Source of the DNA: Monarcha castaneiventris obscurior | Taxonomy: Eukaryota; Chordata; Aves; Passeriformes; Monarchidae | DNA length: 64,000 nt | Direction: 5' to 3' | Assembly (NCBI GenBank): GCA_026261815.1 | Contig: JAMPIT010000894.1 | Coordinates: 53,383,147-53,447,146, forward strand | In this document: positions 10,400 to 22,438 of the stretch, piece after piece | Numbering within the stretch: the first letter of the stretch is position 1 | Layout of the letters: every line of letters begins with the position of its first letter | Translations under genes and position numbers: made by a program | Notes under the pieces: model-generated | Told to the model about the DNA's origin: nothing | Databases searched by the model: none | What the model saw: the letters and a program-made list of their open reading frames with translations, nothing else

Positions 10400-13300
10400 T
10401 CATGGCGACGGCCCCAGGGCGCTGCTGCCGACATCATCATAGTATGTGTGCGCCGGGGGTTGTTCCGAGAGGTCTCTGGTGGCTCCTGGGGGATTTGGAG
10501 GGGAATAGATCCCACCTTGAGGACAGCACAGAAGGCGACATGGGGACAGACGGCTCCGTGTCCCCCCCGACAGGCCCCACCTGGGCCCCAGCTGCAGCAC
10601 CCATGGATCTACAGCCGGAGCCCTGCCCACCCCCGTAGCCAAACCCTGCCACGGAGCGCCCCTGCGGAGGGGACAGGGCAGCTGTGAGCCCTCTTACCTG
10701 TGGGCAGGACACAGATCCACCTCTGCTGTGCCACGCCCTCGGAGATGTCCCCCGTGCTGGGAGCGGGGGGCTCCTGTGGCACATCCAGGGCGTCGTCGTA
10801 GCCATCTGGGATTCCATGCTCGGGCCAGGCAGGGGGGTCTGGGACAGGCACAGGGGTCCATGGCAGTGACCCGGTGGCCCTGGCAGGGCTGTGGCTGTGC
10901 CATCCTCTCCAGCATTGCCAGCGGGGATGTGCTGGGGGCCCTTGAGTCCCGCAGGCAAAGGCGATGCTTGGCTGCACACTGACAAGGGCGGCACTTGTCC
11001 CCTCAGCTCCCCTGCCTGGCCATGTCCCCTGTCCCCAGCAGTCCCCGCTGGCTTCCTGCCCCGTGGCCCTACCTGGGGCTGCCTCGGTGTCACTCCCCTC
11101 CACGCTGTCCCCGCTGTAATACGGCAGCTTCTTCACCGACCCCTCCGACAGGGAACCTGCAGGGCAGAAACAGGGCCTCCAGTGGCCCCGAGGGTGACAC
11201 AACCTCACACCATACAGCGGGGCTGCCCTGGGACCGAGGGACACCCCCGGCCCCTGCCGAGGAGCCACTGCCGGGCCACCAGGACCCGGAGCTGCCGTGG
11301 GGCTCTGGGGCAGAGCCCCCTCTCCGGGCAGAGCTGGGGCACGGGCGCTGCACCCACCTGGCCGACTGGGCACCTCCCGGCACTCCGGCATCGCGGGGTA
11401 GTCCAGCTCCTCGTAGACAGCATTGGAGACGGCATCTGCAGCTCTGCCGGGGCCTGGAACGAGAGGCACCATTTACCCGGGGCCCTGGACACCGTGGGTG
11501 CCACCGGGGTCACCCCTGCCCACCTTCGGAGCCGTTCCGCAGGGTGGGAGCCCCGGAACCCCCAAACCGGGTCTGTGCCAGCCCCCGCCCGCCAGGACCC
11601 ACCTCGGCGCCAGGCGCGGGCACGGCACAGCAGCACGGCCAGGGCGCCCAGGGCCAGGCACAGCAGCGTCCCCAGCACCACGCACAGGACACTCGGCACC
11701 GGCACAGCCCCCACGGGCACCGCCGTGGCTGCGCTGCCAGGGACACCTGCGTGGGGACACGGGGAAGAAGTGAGCGGAGGGGGATCCCAGCCAGCCCGGC
11801 GCTGGGGGTGCCAGTACGGGCACAGCTACCTGCGCTGGTGGCACCGTCGGGATGTGGGGTAGTGTCTGTCTCAGCGACGCCATCGCCGTCCCCATCACAA
11901 AGCACGTACGCGTCCCCGTCTGGGCCGCAGCTCTGCAGATTCCAGGGTGCCGAGGGGCACTCCCAGAGCGAGCGGGCCCCGTCCTCACAGCCCACCCAGG
12001 CCAGCCAGGCGGGGGCCGGCTGCTGGGCGGGGACGGCCGACAGCCAGCCCCGGTCCCCGCAGCCCAGCTGGCGGCAGACGGCGGCGGCGGTGCCGGGGCT
12101 GCCGCCCTGGGCGCACACGCGGCCCCAGGTGCCGTTGTGGGACACCTCCAGGAACCCGCGGCAGCGCCCGCGGCCGCCCGCCAGCCGCACGGAGAGCTGC
12201 TCTGCAAGGGGTGCGGGGAGGTCACGGCACGGCCACCAACCCCCCGGGAGCTCCGCCGGACCCCGATCTGGGGCTGCCCGGCACTGACCTGAGCACACGG
12301 CCCCTGCCCCGCCGCCGCGCCCGCACTCGCGCCGTTCCCGACGCCCGCATTCCCAGAGAGACTCCTCGCTCCCGGAGCACTGAGGGATGTACGGCCACAG
12401 CGGCCCCGTGCCGGGACCCCAGCGCGCCCAGCTCGGTGCCTCCAGCGCCGTGCCACAGCCCAGCTCCCGGCAGACAACGGCGGCGGCCTGCAGCTCCCAG
12501 CCTTCCTGGCACACGGAGCTCCACGTGCCACCGGAATAAACCTCCACGCGCCCAGCGCAGCGCCCGGAGCTCCCCGCCAGCCTCACCCGCCGGCTGCCTG
12601 CGCCCACACAAGGACCGGGCTGGGGTGGCTGCTTGGGGCACCGCCACCTCCAGCCCTTCTCGGGACACCCACCTGAGCAGACGATGAATGCCCCATGAGG
12701 GATACCAGCAGGTGCAGTGGTAACCACGGTCATCTTGAACCACCTGTCTAATGTGTAGTCCGCTCCAGTTAGCTCGGTGGTCATGTCCTGGATCATTTTA
12801 ATCACCGTATTCATGGTGGCCCTCTCCTCCTTGTCAATTTTCCACAGGAAGTCCGTACCAGGGTGAGCACTCTTCTCGTCCAGCCCACCACAGCCCATCT
12901 TCCAGCACACGTTGCTGAAATTCTGCGTGAGCAAAAGCTCTCCTGGCACACGGCGCCAGGTCCAGTTTCTTATGGCCAGTTCCACCCACCCATTGCACCG
13001 CGTCTCACCCTCCACCAGCTGCAGGGATTCGACAATGCCTGTAAAATGACTTGACTTAGCCTTTCCCCCCACAACATCCCTGCATCTTCTGATCCCAATT
13101 CTTGGGGAATTCCCAAAAGCCCTTAATGAACCCCCTGCAGTACACACCTGAGCAGTTGACGGCAGCGGCGTTTCCGGGGGCACAGGGGGGCTTCCCCAGC
13201 ACAGCCACGGGGCACTCGCCCGGGTGCCGCTCGCTCCCGCTGCAGCCGAAGGCGTCCGGCCGCAGGGGCCCGTCCCCGCTGCCGAAGGAGCCTCCCGGGG

Positions 13301-14826
13301 GCACGCTGAAGGCGCGGCCGCAGCCCAGGTGGCGGCACAGGACGTGGGCATCGGGCAGGTCCCACTCGCTGGCGCAGACCGACCCCCACGTGCCCCTCAC
13401 CTCCACCTCCACCCGCCCGGCGCATCCCGAGCTGCTGTTCCCCAGCCGGAAGCCCGTGTAGGCTGTGGCAGAAAGGGCAGTGAGGGGGGACGTGGTGCAG
13501 GGACCCCAACACCCCCCCTATCCCCGGCACTTACGGGAGCAGATGACGCTGCCAGGGCCGGTGCAGCCCTGGCCGTGGGGCAGACGCCGGGCACAGGCGC
13601 TCAGGAGGGGCTCGGTGCCATTGCACTGGAAGCCTCCGTCCCACAGCGGCCCCGATCCCGCCCCAAATCGCCCGCTGCCGGGGATGGCGACCGCTGCTCC
13701 ACAGCCCAGCTCCCGGCAAACCACTTGGGCCACCTTCATGTCCACCTGATCCTCGCAGACACCCACCCAGGCCCGGCCCCTCCGCACCTCCAGCTGCCCG
13801 GCACAGGCTCCGTCACCTCCAAACAGCCGGGAAAACCCTGCGGGAGTAGCGCAGGATCAGTGTCCAGGGACATGAACGAAGTGCCACATTCCCCCCAGTC
13901 CGGCAACTACCTTGGCAAGTAACAGCAGTTTCCCTGCCATAGCTGAAGTTATAGGGACCCCAGCCACGGATCTCGCTGAAGTTGTAGGGACCCCAGCCAC
14001 GGATCTCGCTGAAGTTATAGGGACCCCAGCCACGGATCTCGCAGTCCCAGAGAGCGGCCTCATTCCCACTGCAGTCCACCACGGCCAGACTGACAGGCCC
14101 ATCCCCTGCACCAAAGCGGTCGCGGGCAAAATAGGCACCGGCAGCCGAGCCACAGCCCAGCTGCTGGCACACCACCTCGGCGTCCTCCATGTCCCAGCTG
14201 TCATCTACCACCGAGCCCCAACGTTCCTGCAGCTTCACTTCCACTCTCCCGGCGCAGGGACTGCCACCGCCCGCCAGCCTCAGCTCCACGGCATCTGCAC
14301 CGGGGCACCGGCACGGCTCAGCCCTGCCCTGCACGCTCCAGCACAAGGCGGCTGCCCCGCCACGGCCGCCGTGTCCCCTCACCTGTGCACGTCACCCCCG
14401 CATCCCGCTCGTGGCCACAGAAGTGCTCTCCCCATCCGAAGTGCGGACACTCCTCCAGCGTATCCTCGGTGCCGCGGCAGTAGTAGGGCTGCAGCCAGAT
14501 GCGCCCGGTGCCCTGCCCGAACGGGGCGTACGGGGACGCCCTGGCCACCCGGCCGCAGCCCAGCTGCCGGCACACCACCGTGGCCCAGCGCGCTTCCCAG
14601 TCGAAGTCGTAGACGCAGACGGAGCCCCACTCCCCGCCGCGCTTCAGCTCCACGCGCCCGGCACAGCGCCCGCCGCCGCCCACCAGGCGCAGCTCCCCGG
14701 AGCCTGCGGCACGGAGGCCGCTGAGCCGGGCCCGCCGCCGCCGCGGGCCCCGCTCCCGCCCGCCCGGCACTCACCCCCGCACAGCCGCACGCACACGAGC
14801 AGCCCCAGCGCCGCCATCGGCCCCAT
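10400..14826 (-). CDS. Group-B SRCR transmembrane receptor (WC1/SCART/CD163-like), copy A
   Basis: Receptors of this family bind microbial or endogenous ligands on leukocytes. The signal peptide exon is 14775-14826 (MGPMAALGLLVCVRLCGG). Single-exon SRCR domains follow: 14383-14703, 13911-14294 (with the 33-bp repeat), 13535-13837, 13148-13462, a degenerate one at 12673-13038, then 12289-12597 and 11830-12201. Each canonical domain has the VCRQLGCG-type core and terminal VxC. One exon per domain marks group B. The membrane exon 11603-11746 has VLCVVLGTLLCLALGALAVLL followed by basic residues. The tail exons contain YEEL and YPAM (11365-11454), LPYYSGD, DGYDDALDV and a terminal YYDDVGSSALGPSP, with stop 10400-10402. 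These could be endocytic YxxPhi sites and kinase or SH2 docking sites. It is transcribed toward the NLR. CD5/CD6-type proteins have only three domains, so WC1/SCART fits better. The exact orthologue is unknown. Confidence 0.9.
12673..13038 (-). other. Degenerate, fast-diverging SRCR exon in copy A
   Basis: This exon lies between canonical SRCR exons. It keeps the domain start (ESLQLVEGETRCNGW), the core VCWKMGCGG and the final VCSG. It lacks the usual WGSVC cysteine and the distal cysteine pair. In their place is a charged stretch (FLWKIDKEERATMNTVIKM) that looks helical. Splice sites and phase are intact, so it is likely expressed. Copy B differs here at many residues and copy C has unrelated insert sequence. 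Confidence 0.75.
13943..14041 (-). repeat. 33-bp in-frame coding repeat, 3 units
   Basis: There are three tandem 33-bp units inside the second SRCR exon of copy A, each encoding EIRGWGPYNFS. NFS is an N-glycosylation sequon (Asn-x-Ser). The units are near identical, with one base change (GTAGGG/ATAGGG). The insert lies at the WDC loop near the end of the SRCR domain and leaves the reading frame intact. Confidence 0.95.
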
Positions 14827-15870
14827 GGCCCCGGCCCCGAGCCCGGCGCAGCCAGGGGATGTCTCGGCAGCGCCCGAGCCAATGGAGGCGGCGGCACCCG
14901 GGCAGCCTTTATCAGCGCCTCATCCCCCGGCTGCGGGGCCGCGGCCTCCAATAACCTGCTCCCTGCCCAAATATGAGGCGAGCCTCCGCTTCTGGCGTCA
15001 CACAGCCCGCCACAGTGGGCTGCCACCCGGATGCCCCGGGGGGGAGACAGCCCCCCCCCCCCAGCACCTGGGCTGGGGGGGCCCTTCCTGTATCCCCCCC
15101 GTGCCTCCAACTGCGCTGCCGTAGCCTGCCGACAGCCATCCTGATGGGGACGGGCTTCACCCCAAATCCCAGCAAGAGCCTCCCTGGGACCAGCCCCGGG
15201 CCCGGCACCTGCAACGCCCCAAGCCCCCACCCTCGGGGTGCTCCCCTCCCGCCGTGCCCGCAGCCCCCGCGGGGGCGGCAGCGGCCCCGGCTCCGCTCGG
15301 GGCTGGCAGGTGGCGGGGCCCCGGTGCCTCGCCTTGGCGCTGGCACATGGCGCTGCTGCCGCAGCTGCGGCCCCGCGCTCGCCTCGCCGCCGGCGCAGGA
15401 AGGAGGCGGTCACCCCCCGGCGGCTCCCGGCGGCGCCAGCGACCGCACGCGGCTCCGACACCTGCGCTGCCGCCGAGGGCGCCGCGGCTCCGCGCTGCCC
15501 CTGCCCCGCCGCCCCGGCTCCCTGCGGCTCGGCAGCCGCGCGCTTCAGGAAACTTCCCCGTCTCCGCATTCACCACACTCTGCCAGCGCGCTCCTGCCGC
15601 GGGAATCCACTCTCCCTGCTGCCGCCCTCGCCCCTTCGCAGCCGCGGCTCCAGTGACCCACGCTGGCCCCGGTGCCTCCCCGAACACCCACTCCCACACC
15701 CAGACCTCTCTCACCGCTTCCACCCCGGATTTCCCATGGCACAGTCCCAGGTTTCTCCCTCTAGAAATCAACTTCCTGCTGGCGCAGAAACACAGAAACA
15801 GTCCGAGCTGGTGTCTCCACAGACGGTCCGTGAGACATGACCCCCTCCCATTCCAAGCACACCAAAGTCC
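14827..15870 (-). promoter_or_regulatory. CpG-rich promoter of SRCR copy A
   Basis: This GC-rich DNA runs upstream of the signal-peptide exon. The minus strand has TGATAAAGG about 85 bases before the ATG (14908-14914), a possible TATA-like or GATA element. A run of C (15050-15062) and a very CpG-dense block (15230-15560) follow. The block recurs almost base for base upstream of copies B and C, so regulation is probably shared. Long open frames here on either strand are by-products of GC content. Confidence 0.6.
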
Positions 15871-15914
15871 ACACTAAAGTCTCTCTTCTTCATCATCCAC
15901 GTCTCCTGCTGTGT

Positions 15915-16690
15915 CCATCAGTGTCAGAACGTGCCGGTGCCTCGCTGCGCGGCGGCGGGAGGAGCTGCCCTGCCCCATCCCTCCGCGCTGCCGGGCCCTG
16001 CGGCACCGGGCAGCGTCCCGGCCCCGCTCCGCGGAGAGACGCGCGCAGGGCGCGGAGCCCGGAGCGGGGCCCGTGGGTGGGGACACCCGAACCGGAGGGC
16101 GGTGGCTGCTGCCCCGGGCAGAGGGGACAGGAGCTCTCCGGCTCCGCGGATACCCCTGCGCGCCCTCGGCCGGCTCTGGGGGTCTTTCCCGAGGCTTCCC
16201 TTTGGGCTGCACTATTCCCGCCTCACCTGCGGCTGCCAGGACCTCACCCAGTGCTGCGCCCTTGCCGCCTGCAGCCGCTCCCCGAGCCGAGGCCAAAGCC
16301 CTCCTTCCCTGCTCCCCTCGGCCCCACAGGCCGGGGAGCTGCCGGCTGTCGGGCGCCTGCTGCCCGGCCCTGGCCGCGCGGCTGCTGCAGGGGCCCCGTC
16401 TCACCCGCCTGGACCTGAGTGACAACGAGCTGGGAGCCCACGGCGTCCTGCAGCTCTGCCGGCAGCTGCGGCACCCCGCCTGCCCGCTGCGGAGCCTGGG
16501 GTGAGGGCCCTGACACGGCCAAGCCCAGCAATCTCCCCGTGCCCTTCTGCCTTAGCCCGCCGTGCCCAGGGATGCATCTGGGCTTCCACTTCCTGCCCCA
16601 CGTCCCCGAGGGATGGCTGATGTGCCCGGGATGGAGGTGCCAGCCCCGGAGCGAGGCCCCAGCCCTGGAACTCAGTCTCCACACAGTTTG
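15915..16690 (+). pseudogene. NLR 3'-end pseudogene fragment 1
   Basis: This is a partial copy of the NLR gene at 6-10 kb. 15940-16020 resembles the 8281-8409 exon. 16170-16260 matches the start of the 9018-9191 LRR exon and breaks off inside it. 16330-16500 is a full 171-bp LRR exon, almost identical to 9315-9485, with both splice sites. The last coding exon is deleted: sequence jumps from the downstream intron to the NLR 3' flank near 16520. No NACHT is present. Without NACHT and cap it cannot make a normal NLR, though the intact LRR exon could still be spliced into a transcript. Confidence 0.85.
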
Positions 16691-16691
16691 G

Positions 16692-17717
16692 GTTTAGTAT
16701 TGGCTTTGCAGGGCCTGGTTTTTGGTAGCAGGGGGGGTCACAGAGGGGGCTCCTGTGAGAAGCTGCTGGAAGTTTCCACCATGTCCAGCAGAGCCAATCC
16801 CTGATGGCTCTGAAGACGGACATGCTGATGGCCAAAACTGAGCCAATGAGAGAGGTTGGTAACACCTCTGTGAGGACATATTTAAGATGAAAATCAAAAC
16901 AAAGTCACACAGTTTTGGCTTCTAGCCAGAGAAGAAGAGGCGGTGAGGGGATCCACGGGGGATGCAGAGATCCACCCGCAGCACGTGGGGATCCACGGGG
17001 GATGCAGAGATCCACCCGCAGCCTGTGGGGATCCACGAGGGATACAGAGATCCACCCGCAGCCCGTGGGGGAAGTGCCCGTGCCGGAGCCGGTGGATGCC
17101 TGGAGGAGGCTGCGTTCCCGTGGAAGAGCCGGTGGAGAGAGAGGACCCTGCTCCCAGGCTGGAGTAGCCTGTCCTTGGAGGACTGCACCCCGTGGAAAGA
17201 GAGACCCACGGCGCAGCAGTTTTGGGAGGGCTGTGTGCCCGTGGCAGGGACTCACGCTGCAGCAGGGGCATTGGGACTGCCGCTCGTGAGAGTGGAGCCA
17301 CATCGGAGAGGTTCGTGGAGAACTGTCTCCCGTGGGAGGGACCCACAGCCTCCCAGGGGAAGGACTCCTCTCCCGGAGCAGCAGAAGGAAATCCCGGTGA
17401 TGGACTGACCAAACCCCCACGCCCTCTCTCCCTGCACTGTCGGTGGGAAGGAGGGAGGGGCTGCGGGGAAAAGGTATTTTTGAGGGTTTCTTCTACTTCT
17501 CATTCTCCTCCTCTGATTCTGTTAGCAATAAATTCACCTTGTAACTTTAAGTTAAGCCTGTTTTGCCCTTGAAGTGTTTCCTCTCGGTCCCTATCTCAAC
17601 TAATGAAGCCTTCATCAACTTTTTTTCCCTCACTACTCTGCCCAGGTGAGGCAGGGGAGGGTGAACAAGCAACTCTCCTGGGTGCCTGGCGTTGGGCCAA
17701 TGAATAACCACGACAGT
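16692..17717 (+). mobile_element. Avian endogenous retrovirus solo LTR, copy 1
   Basis: This insertion of about 1 kb separates sequences that are contiguous at 10200-10225. It contains a TATA-like CATATTTAAGA at 16878, a polyadenylation signal AATAAA at 17527, and ends AACCACGACA. The interior TGTGAGAAGCTGCTGG and CTGCCCAGGTGAGGCAGGGGAG blocks are typical of LTRs widespread in songbirds. No gag, pol or env frame is present. Exact ends and the target-site duplication could not be fixed. It was duplicated with its host unit (see 24466-25869). Confidence 0.75.
16950..17069 (+). repeat. 40-bp tandem repeat inside LTR, 3 units
   Basis: The unit GATCCACGGGGGATGCAGAG followed by ATCCACCCGCAGCCTGTGGG begins at 16950, 16990 and 17030. 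The homologous array in the second LTR has seven units. Confidence 0.9.
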
Positions 17718-17718
17718 C

Positions 17719-17724
17719 TTTAAT
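17719..17724 (-). terminator. SRCR copy B polyadenylation signal (ATTAAA)
   Basis: Minus-strand ATTAAA lies about 180 bases past the copy B stop, immediately beside the LTR end, in the position equivalent to 10218-10223. Confidence 0.5.
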
Positions 17725-17902
17725 TAAAAAAAAAAGGAACTTCAGACTGAAATCAAAGAAAATCCCTACAGAAGAGCTGTTTTCCTGCAGTGCTGCCCAG
17801 GAAGGGGTGACCTCTGTGGGCAGGGCCACCCCTTCCTGGGGACAGGGCCCCACCACACTGCCACACACGTGTCCCCAGGGCTGCCCCATGGCCAGGGCGT
17901 CC

Positions 17903-20900
17903 TCATGGCGACGGCCCCAGGGCGCTGCTGCCGACATCATCATAGTCTGTGTGCGCCGGGGGCTGTTCCAAGAGCTCTCTGGTGGCTCCTGGGGGATTTG
18001 GAGGGGAGTAGATCCCACCTTGAGGACAGCACAGAAGGGGACATGGGGACAGACGGCTCCGTGTCCCCCCCGACAGGCCCCACCTGGGCTCCAGCTGCAG
18101 CACCCATGGATCTGCAGCCGGAGCCCTGCCCACCCCCGCAGCCAAACCCTGCCACAAAGTGCCCCTGCAGAGGAGACAGGGCAGCTGTGAGCCCTCTTAC
18201 CTGTGGGCAGGACACAGATCCACCTCTGCTGTGCCACGCCCTCGGAGATGTCCCCCGCGCTGGGAGCGGGGGGCTCCTGTGGCACATCCAGGGCGTCGTC
18301 GTAGCCATCTGGGATTCTGTGCTCGGGCCAGGCAGGGGGGTCTGGGACAGGCACAGGGGTCCATGGCAGTGACCCGGTGGCCCTGGCAGGGCTGTGGCTG
18401 TGCCATCCTCTCCAGCATTGCCAGCGGGGATGTGCTGGGGGCCCTTGAGTCCCGCAGGCAAAGGCGATGCTTGGCTGCACACTGACAAGGGCGGCACTTG
18501 TCCCCTCAGCTCCCCTGCCTGGCCATGTCCCCTGTCCCCAGCAGTCCCCGCTGGCTTCCTGCCCCGTGGCCCTACCTGGGGCTGCCTCGGTGTCACTCCC
18601 CTCCACGCTGTCCCCGCTGTAATACGGCAGCTTCTTCACCGACCCCTCCGACAGGGAACCTGCAGGGCAGAAGCAGGGACTCGGGCGTGGCCTCCAGTGG
18701 CCCCGAGGGTGACACAACCTCACACCACACAGCGGGGCTGCCCTGGGACCGAGGGACACCCCCGGCCCCTGCCGAGGAGCCACTGCCGGGCCACCAGGAC
18801 CCGGAGCTGCCGTGGGGCTCTGGGGCAGAGCCCCCTCTCCGGGCAGAGCTGGGGCACGGGCGCTGCACCCACCTGGCCGACTGGGCACCTCCCGGCACTC
18901 CGGCATCGCGGGGTAGTCCAGCTCCTCGTAGACAGCGTTGGAGACGGCATCTGCAGCTCTGCCGGGGCCTGGAACGAGAGGCACCATTTACCCGGGGCCC
19001 TGGACACCGTGGGTGCCACCGGGGTCACCCCTGCCCACCTTCGGAGCCGTTCCGCAGGGCGGGAGCCCCGGAACCCCCAAACCGGGTCTGTGCCAGCCCC
19101 CGCCCGCCAGGACCCACCTCGGCGCCAGGCGCGGGCACGGCACAGCAGCACGGCCAGGGCGCCCAGGGCCAGGCACAGCAGCGTCCCCAGCACCACGCAC
19201 AGGACACTTGGCACCGGCACAGCCCCCACGGGCACCGCCGTGGCTGCGCTGACAGGGACACCTGGGTGGGGACACGGGGAAGAAGCGAGCGGAGGGGGAT
19301 CCCAGCCAGCCCGGCGCTGGGGGTGCCAGTACGGGCACAGCTACCTGCGCTGGTGGCACCGTCGGGATGTGGGGTAGTGTCTGTCTCAGCGATGCCATTG
19401 CTGTCCCCCTCACAAACCACGTAGGCGTCCCCGTCTGGGCCGCAGCTCTGCAGGTTCCAGGGTGCCGAGGGGCACCCCCAGAGCGAGCGGGCCCCGTCCT
19501 CACAGCCCACCCAGGCCAGCCAGGCGCGGTCCGGCTGCTGGGCGGGGACGGCCGACAGCCAGCCCCGGTCCCCGCAGCCCAGCTGGCGGCAGACGGCGTC
19601 GGCGGTGCCGGGGCTGCCGCCCTGGGCGCACACGCGGCCCCAGGTGCCGTTGTGGGACACCTCCAGGAACCCGCGGCAGTGCCCGCGGCCGCCCGCCAGC
19701 CGCACGGAGAGCTGCTCTGCAAGGGGTGCGGGGCGGTCACGGCACGGCCACCAACCCCCGGGGGCTCCGCCGGACCCCGATCTGGGGCTGCCCGGCACTG
19801 ACCTGAGCACACGGCCCCTGCCCCGCCGCCGCGCCCGCACTCGCGCCGTTCCCGACGCCCGCATTCCCAGAGAGACTCCTCGCTCCCGGAGCAGCGAGGG
19901 AAGTACGGCCACAGCGGCCCCGTGCCGGGACCCCAGCGCGCCCAGCTCGGTGCCTCCAGCGCCGTGCCACAGCCCAGCTCCCGGCAGACAACGGCGGCGG
20001 CCTGCAGCTCCCAGCCTTCCTGGCACACGGAGCTCCACGTGCCACCGGAATAAACCTCCACGCGCCCAGCGCAGCGCCCGGAGCTCCCCGCCAGCCTCAC
20101 CCGCCGGCTGCCTGCGCCCACACAAGGACCGGGCTGGGGTGGCTGCTTGGGGCACTGCCACCTCCAGCCCTTCCCGGGACACCCACCTGAGCAGACGATG
20201 AATGCCCCATGAGGGATACCAGCAGGTGCAGTGGTAACCCTGTACATCTTGAACCAATAATCTAATGTGTCATCCACTCCATTCAGCTCGGTGGTCATCT
20301 CCTGGATCGTTTTGATCACGTTCTCCATAATGGTCCTCTCCTTCTTGTTAATGTTCCGCAGGATGTCCTTACCAGGGACAGCACTGCTCTCATCCAGCCC
20401 TCCACAATCCATCTTCCAGCACACGTTGCTGAAATTCTGCGTGAGCAAAAGCTCTCCTGGCACACGGCGCCAGGCCCCGGTGCTTATGGCCAACTCCAGC
20501 CACCCATTGCACCGCGTCTCACCCTCCACCAGCTGCAGGGATTCAACAATGCCTGTAAAATGACTTGACTTAGCCTTTCCCCCACAACATCCCTGCATCT
20601 TCTGATCCTGATTCGTGGAGAATTCCCAAAAGCCCTTAATGTACCCCCTGCAGTACACACCTGAGCAGTTGACGGCAGCGGCGTTTCCGGGGGCACAGGG
20701 GGGCTTCCCCAGCACAGCCACGGGGCACTCGCCCGGGTGCCGCTCGCTCCCGCTGCAGCCGAAGGCGTCCGGCCGCAGGGGCCCGTCCCCGCTGCCGAAG
20801 GAGCCTCCCGGGGGCACGCTGAAGGCGCGGCCGCAGCCCAGGTGGCGGCACAGGACGTGGGCATCGGGCAGGTCCCACTCGCTGGCGCAGACCGACCCCC

Positions 20901-22438
20901 ACGTGCCCCTCACCTCCACCTCCACCCGCCCGGCGCATCCCGAGCTGCTGTTCCCCAGCCGGAAGCCCGTGTAGGCTGTGGCAGAAAGGGCAGTGAGGGG
21001 GGACGTGGTGCAGGGACCCCAACACCCCCCCTATCCCCGGCACTTACGGGAGCAGATGACGCTGCCAGGGCCGGTGCAGCCCTGGCCGTGGGGCAGACGC
21101 CGGGCACAGGCGCTCAGGAGGGGCTCGGTGCCATTGCACTGGAAGCCCCCGTCCCACAGCGGCCCCGATCCCGCCCCAAATCGCCCGCTGCCGGGGATGG
21201 CGAGCGCCGCTCCACAGCCCAGCTCCCGGCAAACCACTTGGGCCACCTTCACGTCCACCTGATCCTCGCAGACACCCACCCAGGCCCGGCCCTTCCGCAC
21301 CTCCAGCTGCCCGGCACAGGCTCCGTCACCACCAACCAGCCGGGAAAACCCTGCGGGAGCAGTGCAGGATCAGTGTCCAGGGACATGAACGAAGTGCCAC
21401 ATCCCCCCCAGTCCGGCAACTACCTTGGCAAGTAACAGCAGTTTCCCTGCCATAGCTGAAGTTATAGGGACCCCAGCCACGGATCTCGCTGAAGTTATAG
21501 GGACCCCAGCCACGGATCTCACTGAAGTTATAGGGACCCCAGCCACGGATCTCGCTGAAGTTATAGGGACCCCAGCCACGGATCTCGCTGAAGTTATAGG
21601 GACCCCAGCCACGGATCTCGCTGAAGTTATAGGGACCCCAGCCACGGATCGTGCAGTCCCAGAGAGCGGCCTCATTCCCACTGCAGTCCACCACGGCCAG
21701 ACTGACAGGCCCATCCCCTGCACCAAAGTGGTCGCGGGCAAAATAGGCACCGGCAGCCGAGCCACAGCCCAGCTGCTGGCACACCACCTCGGCGTCCTCC
21801 ATGTCCCAGTTGTCATCTACCACCGAGCCCCAGCGTTCCTGCAGCTTCACTTCCACTCTCCCGGCGCAGGGACTGCCACCGCCCGCCAGCCTCAGCTCCA
21901 CGGCATCTGCACCGGGGCACCGGCACGGCTCAGCCCTGCCCTGCACGCTCCAGCACAAGGCGGCTGCCCCGCCACGGCCGCCGTGTCCCCTCACCTGTGC
22001 ACGTCACCCCCGCATCCCGCTCGTGGCCACAGAAGTGCTCTCCCCATCCGAAGTGCGGACACTCCTCCAGCGTATCCTCGGTGCCGCGGCAGTAGTAGGG
22101 CTGCAGCCAGATGCGCCCGGTGCCCTGCCCGAACGGGGCGTACGGGGACGCCCTGGCCACCCGGCCGCAGCCCAGCTGCCGGCACACCACCGTGGCCCAG
22201 CGCGCTTCCCAGTCGAAGTCGTAGACGCAGACGGAGCCCCACTCCCCGCCGCGCTTCAGCTCCACGCGCCCGGCACAGCGCCCGCCGCCGCCCACCAGGC
22301 GCAGCTCCCCGGAGCCTGCGGCACGGAGGCCGCTGAGCCGGGCCCGCCGCCGCCGCGGGCCCCGCTCCCGCCCGCCCGGCACTCACCCCCGCACAGCCGC
22401 ACGCACACGAGCAGCCCCAGCGCCGCCATCGGCCCCAT
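17903..22438 (-). CDS. Group-B SRCR transmembrane receptor, copy B
   Basis: This tandem paralogue of copy A has the same exon plan. Signal peptide 22387-22438; SRCR exons 21995-22315, 21424-21906, 21048-21350, 20661-20975, 20187-20552 (degenerate), 19803-20111 and 19345-19716; a membrane exon near 19118-19260; tail exons to the stop at 17903-17905. Nearly all residues match copy A, including tail motifs YEEL, YPAM, YYSGD and YYDDVGSSAL. Two exons differ. The second SRCR exon is 99 bp longer because the sequon repeat has six units, and the degenerate exon shows dense amino-acid changes. No stop or frameshift is seen, so it looks functional. Near identity across introns and promoter points to recent duplication or ongoing gene conversion. 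Confidence 0.9.
20187..20552 (-). other. Degenerate, fast-diverging SRCR exon in copy B
   Basis: Same length and splice phases as the copy A exon. Substitutions include LELAISTGAW for VELAIRNWTW and ILRNINKKERTIMENVIK for FLWKIDKEERATMNTVIK. The flanking exons 19803-20111 and 20661-20975 are almost unchanged from copy A. Confidence 0.8.
21456..21653 (-). repeat. 33-bp in-frame coding repeat, 6 units
   Basis: Six tandem 33-bp units sit in the second SRCR exon of copy B. They encode repeated IRGWGPYNFS, adding six potential N-glycosylation sequons in one domain. Units are almost identical, with single-base changes such as CTCACTG for CTCGCTG near 21520. The exon stays in frame (483 bp against 384 bp in copy A). 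Confidence 0.95.

Noticed and set aside
15237..15877. GC-rich open frames in the SRCR promoters as separate genes
   Set aside because: They are present on both strands in all frames, with arginine- and proline-rich random composition and no splice partners.
16692..17717. Complete endogenous retrovirus
   Set aside because: No gag, pol or env frame and no second LTR adjoining; only a solo LTR is present.
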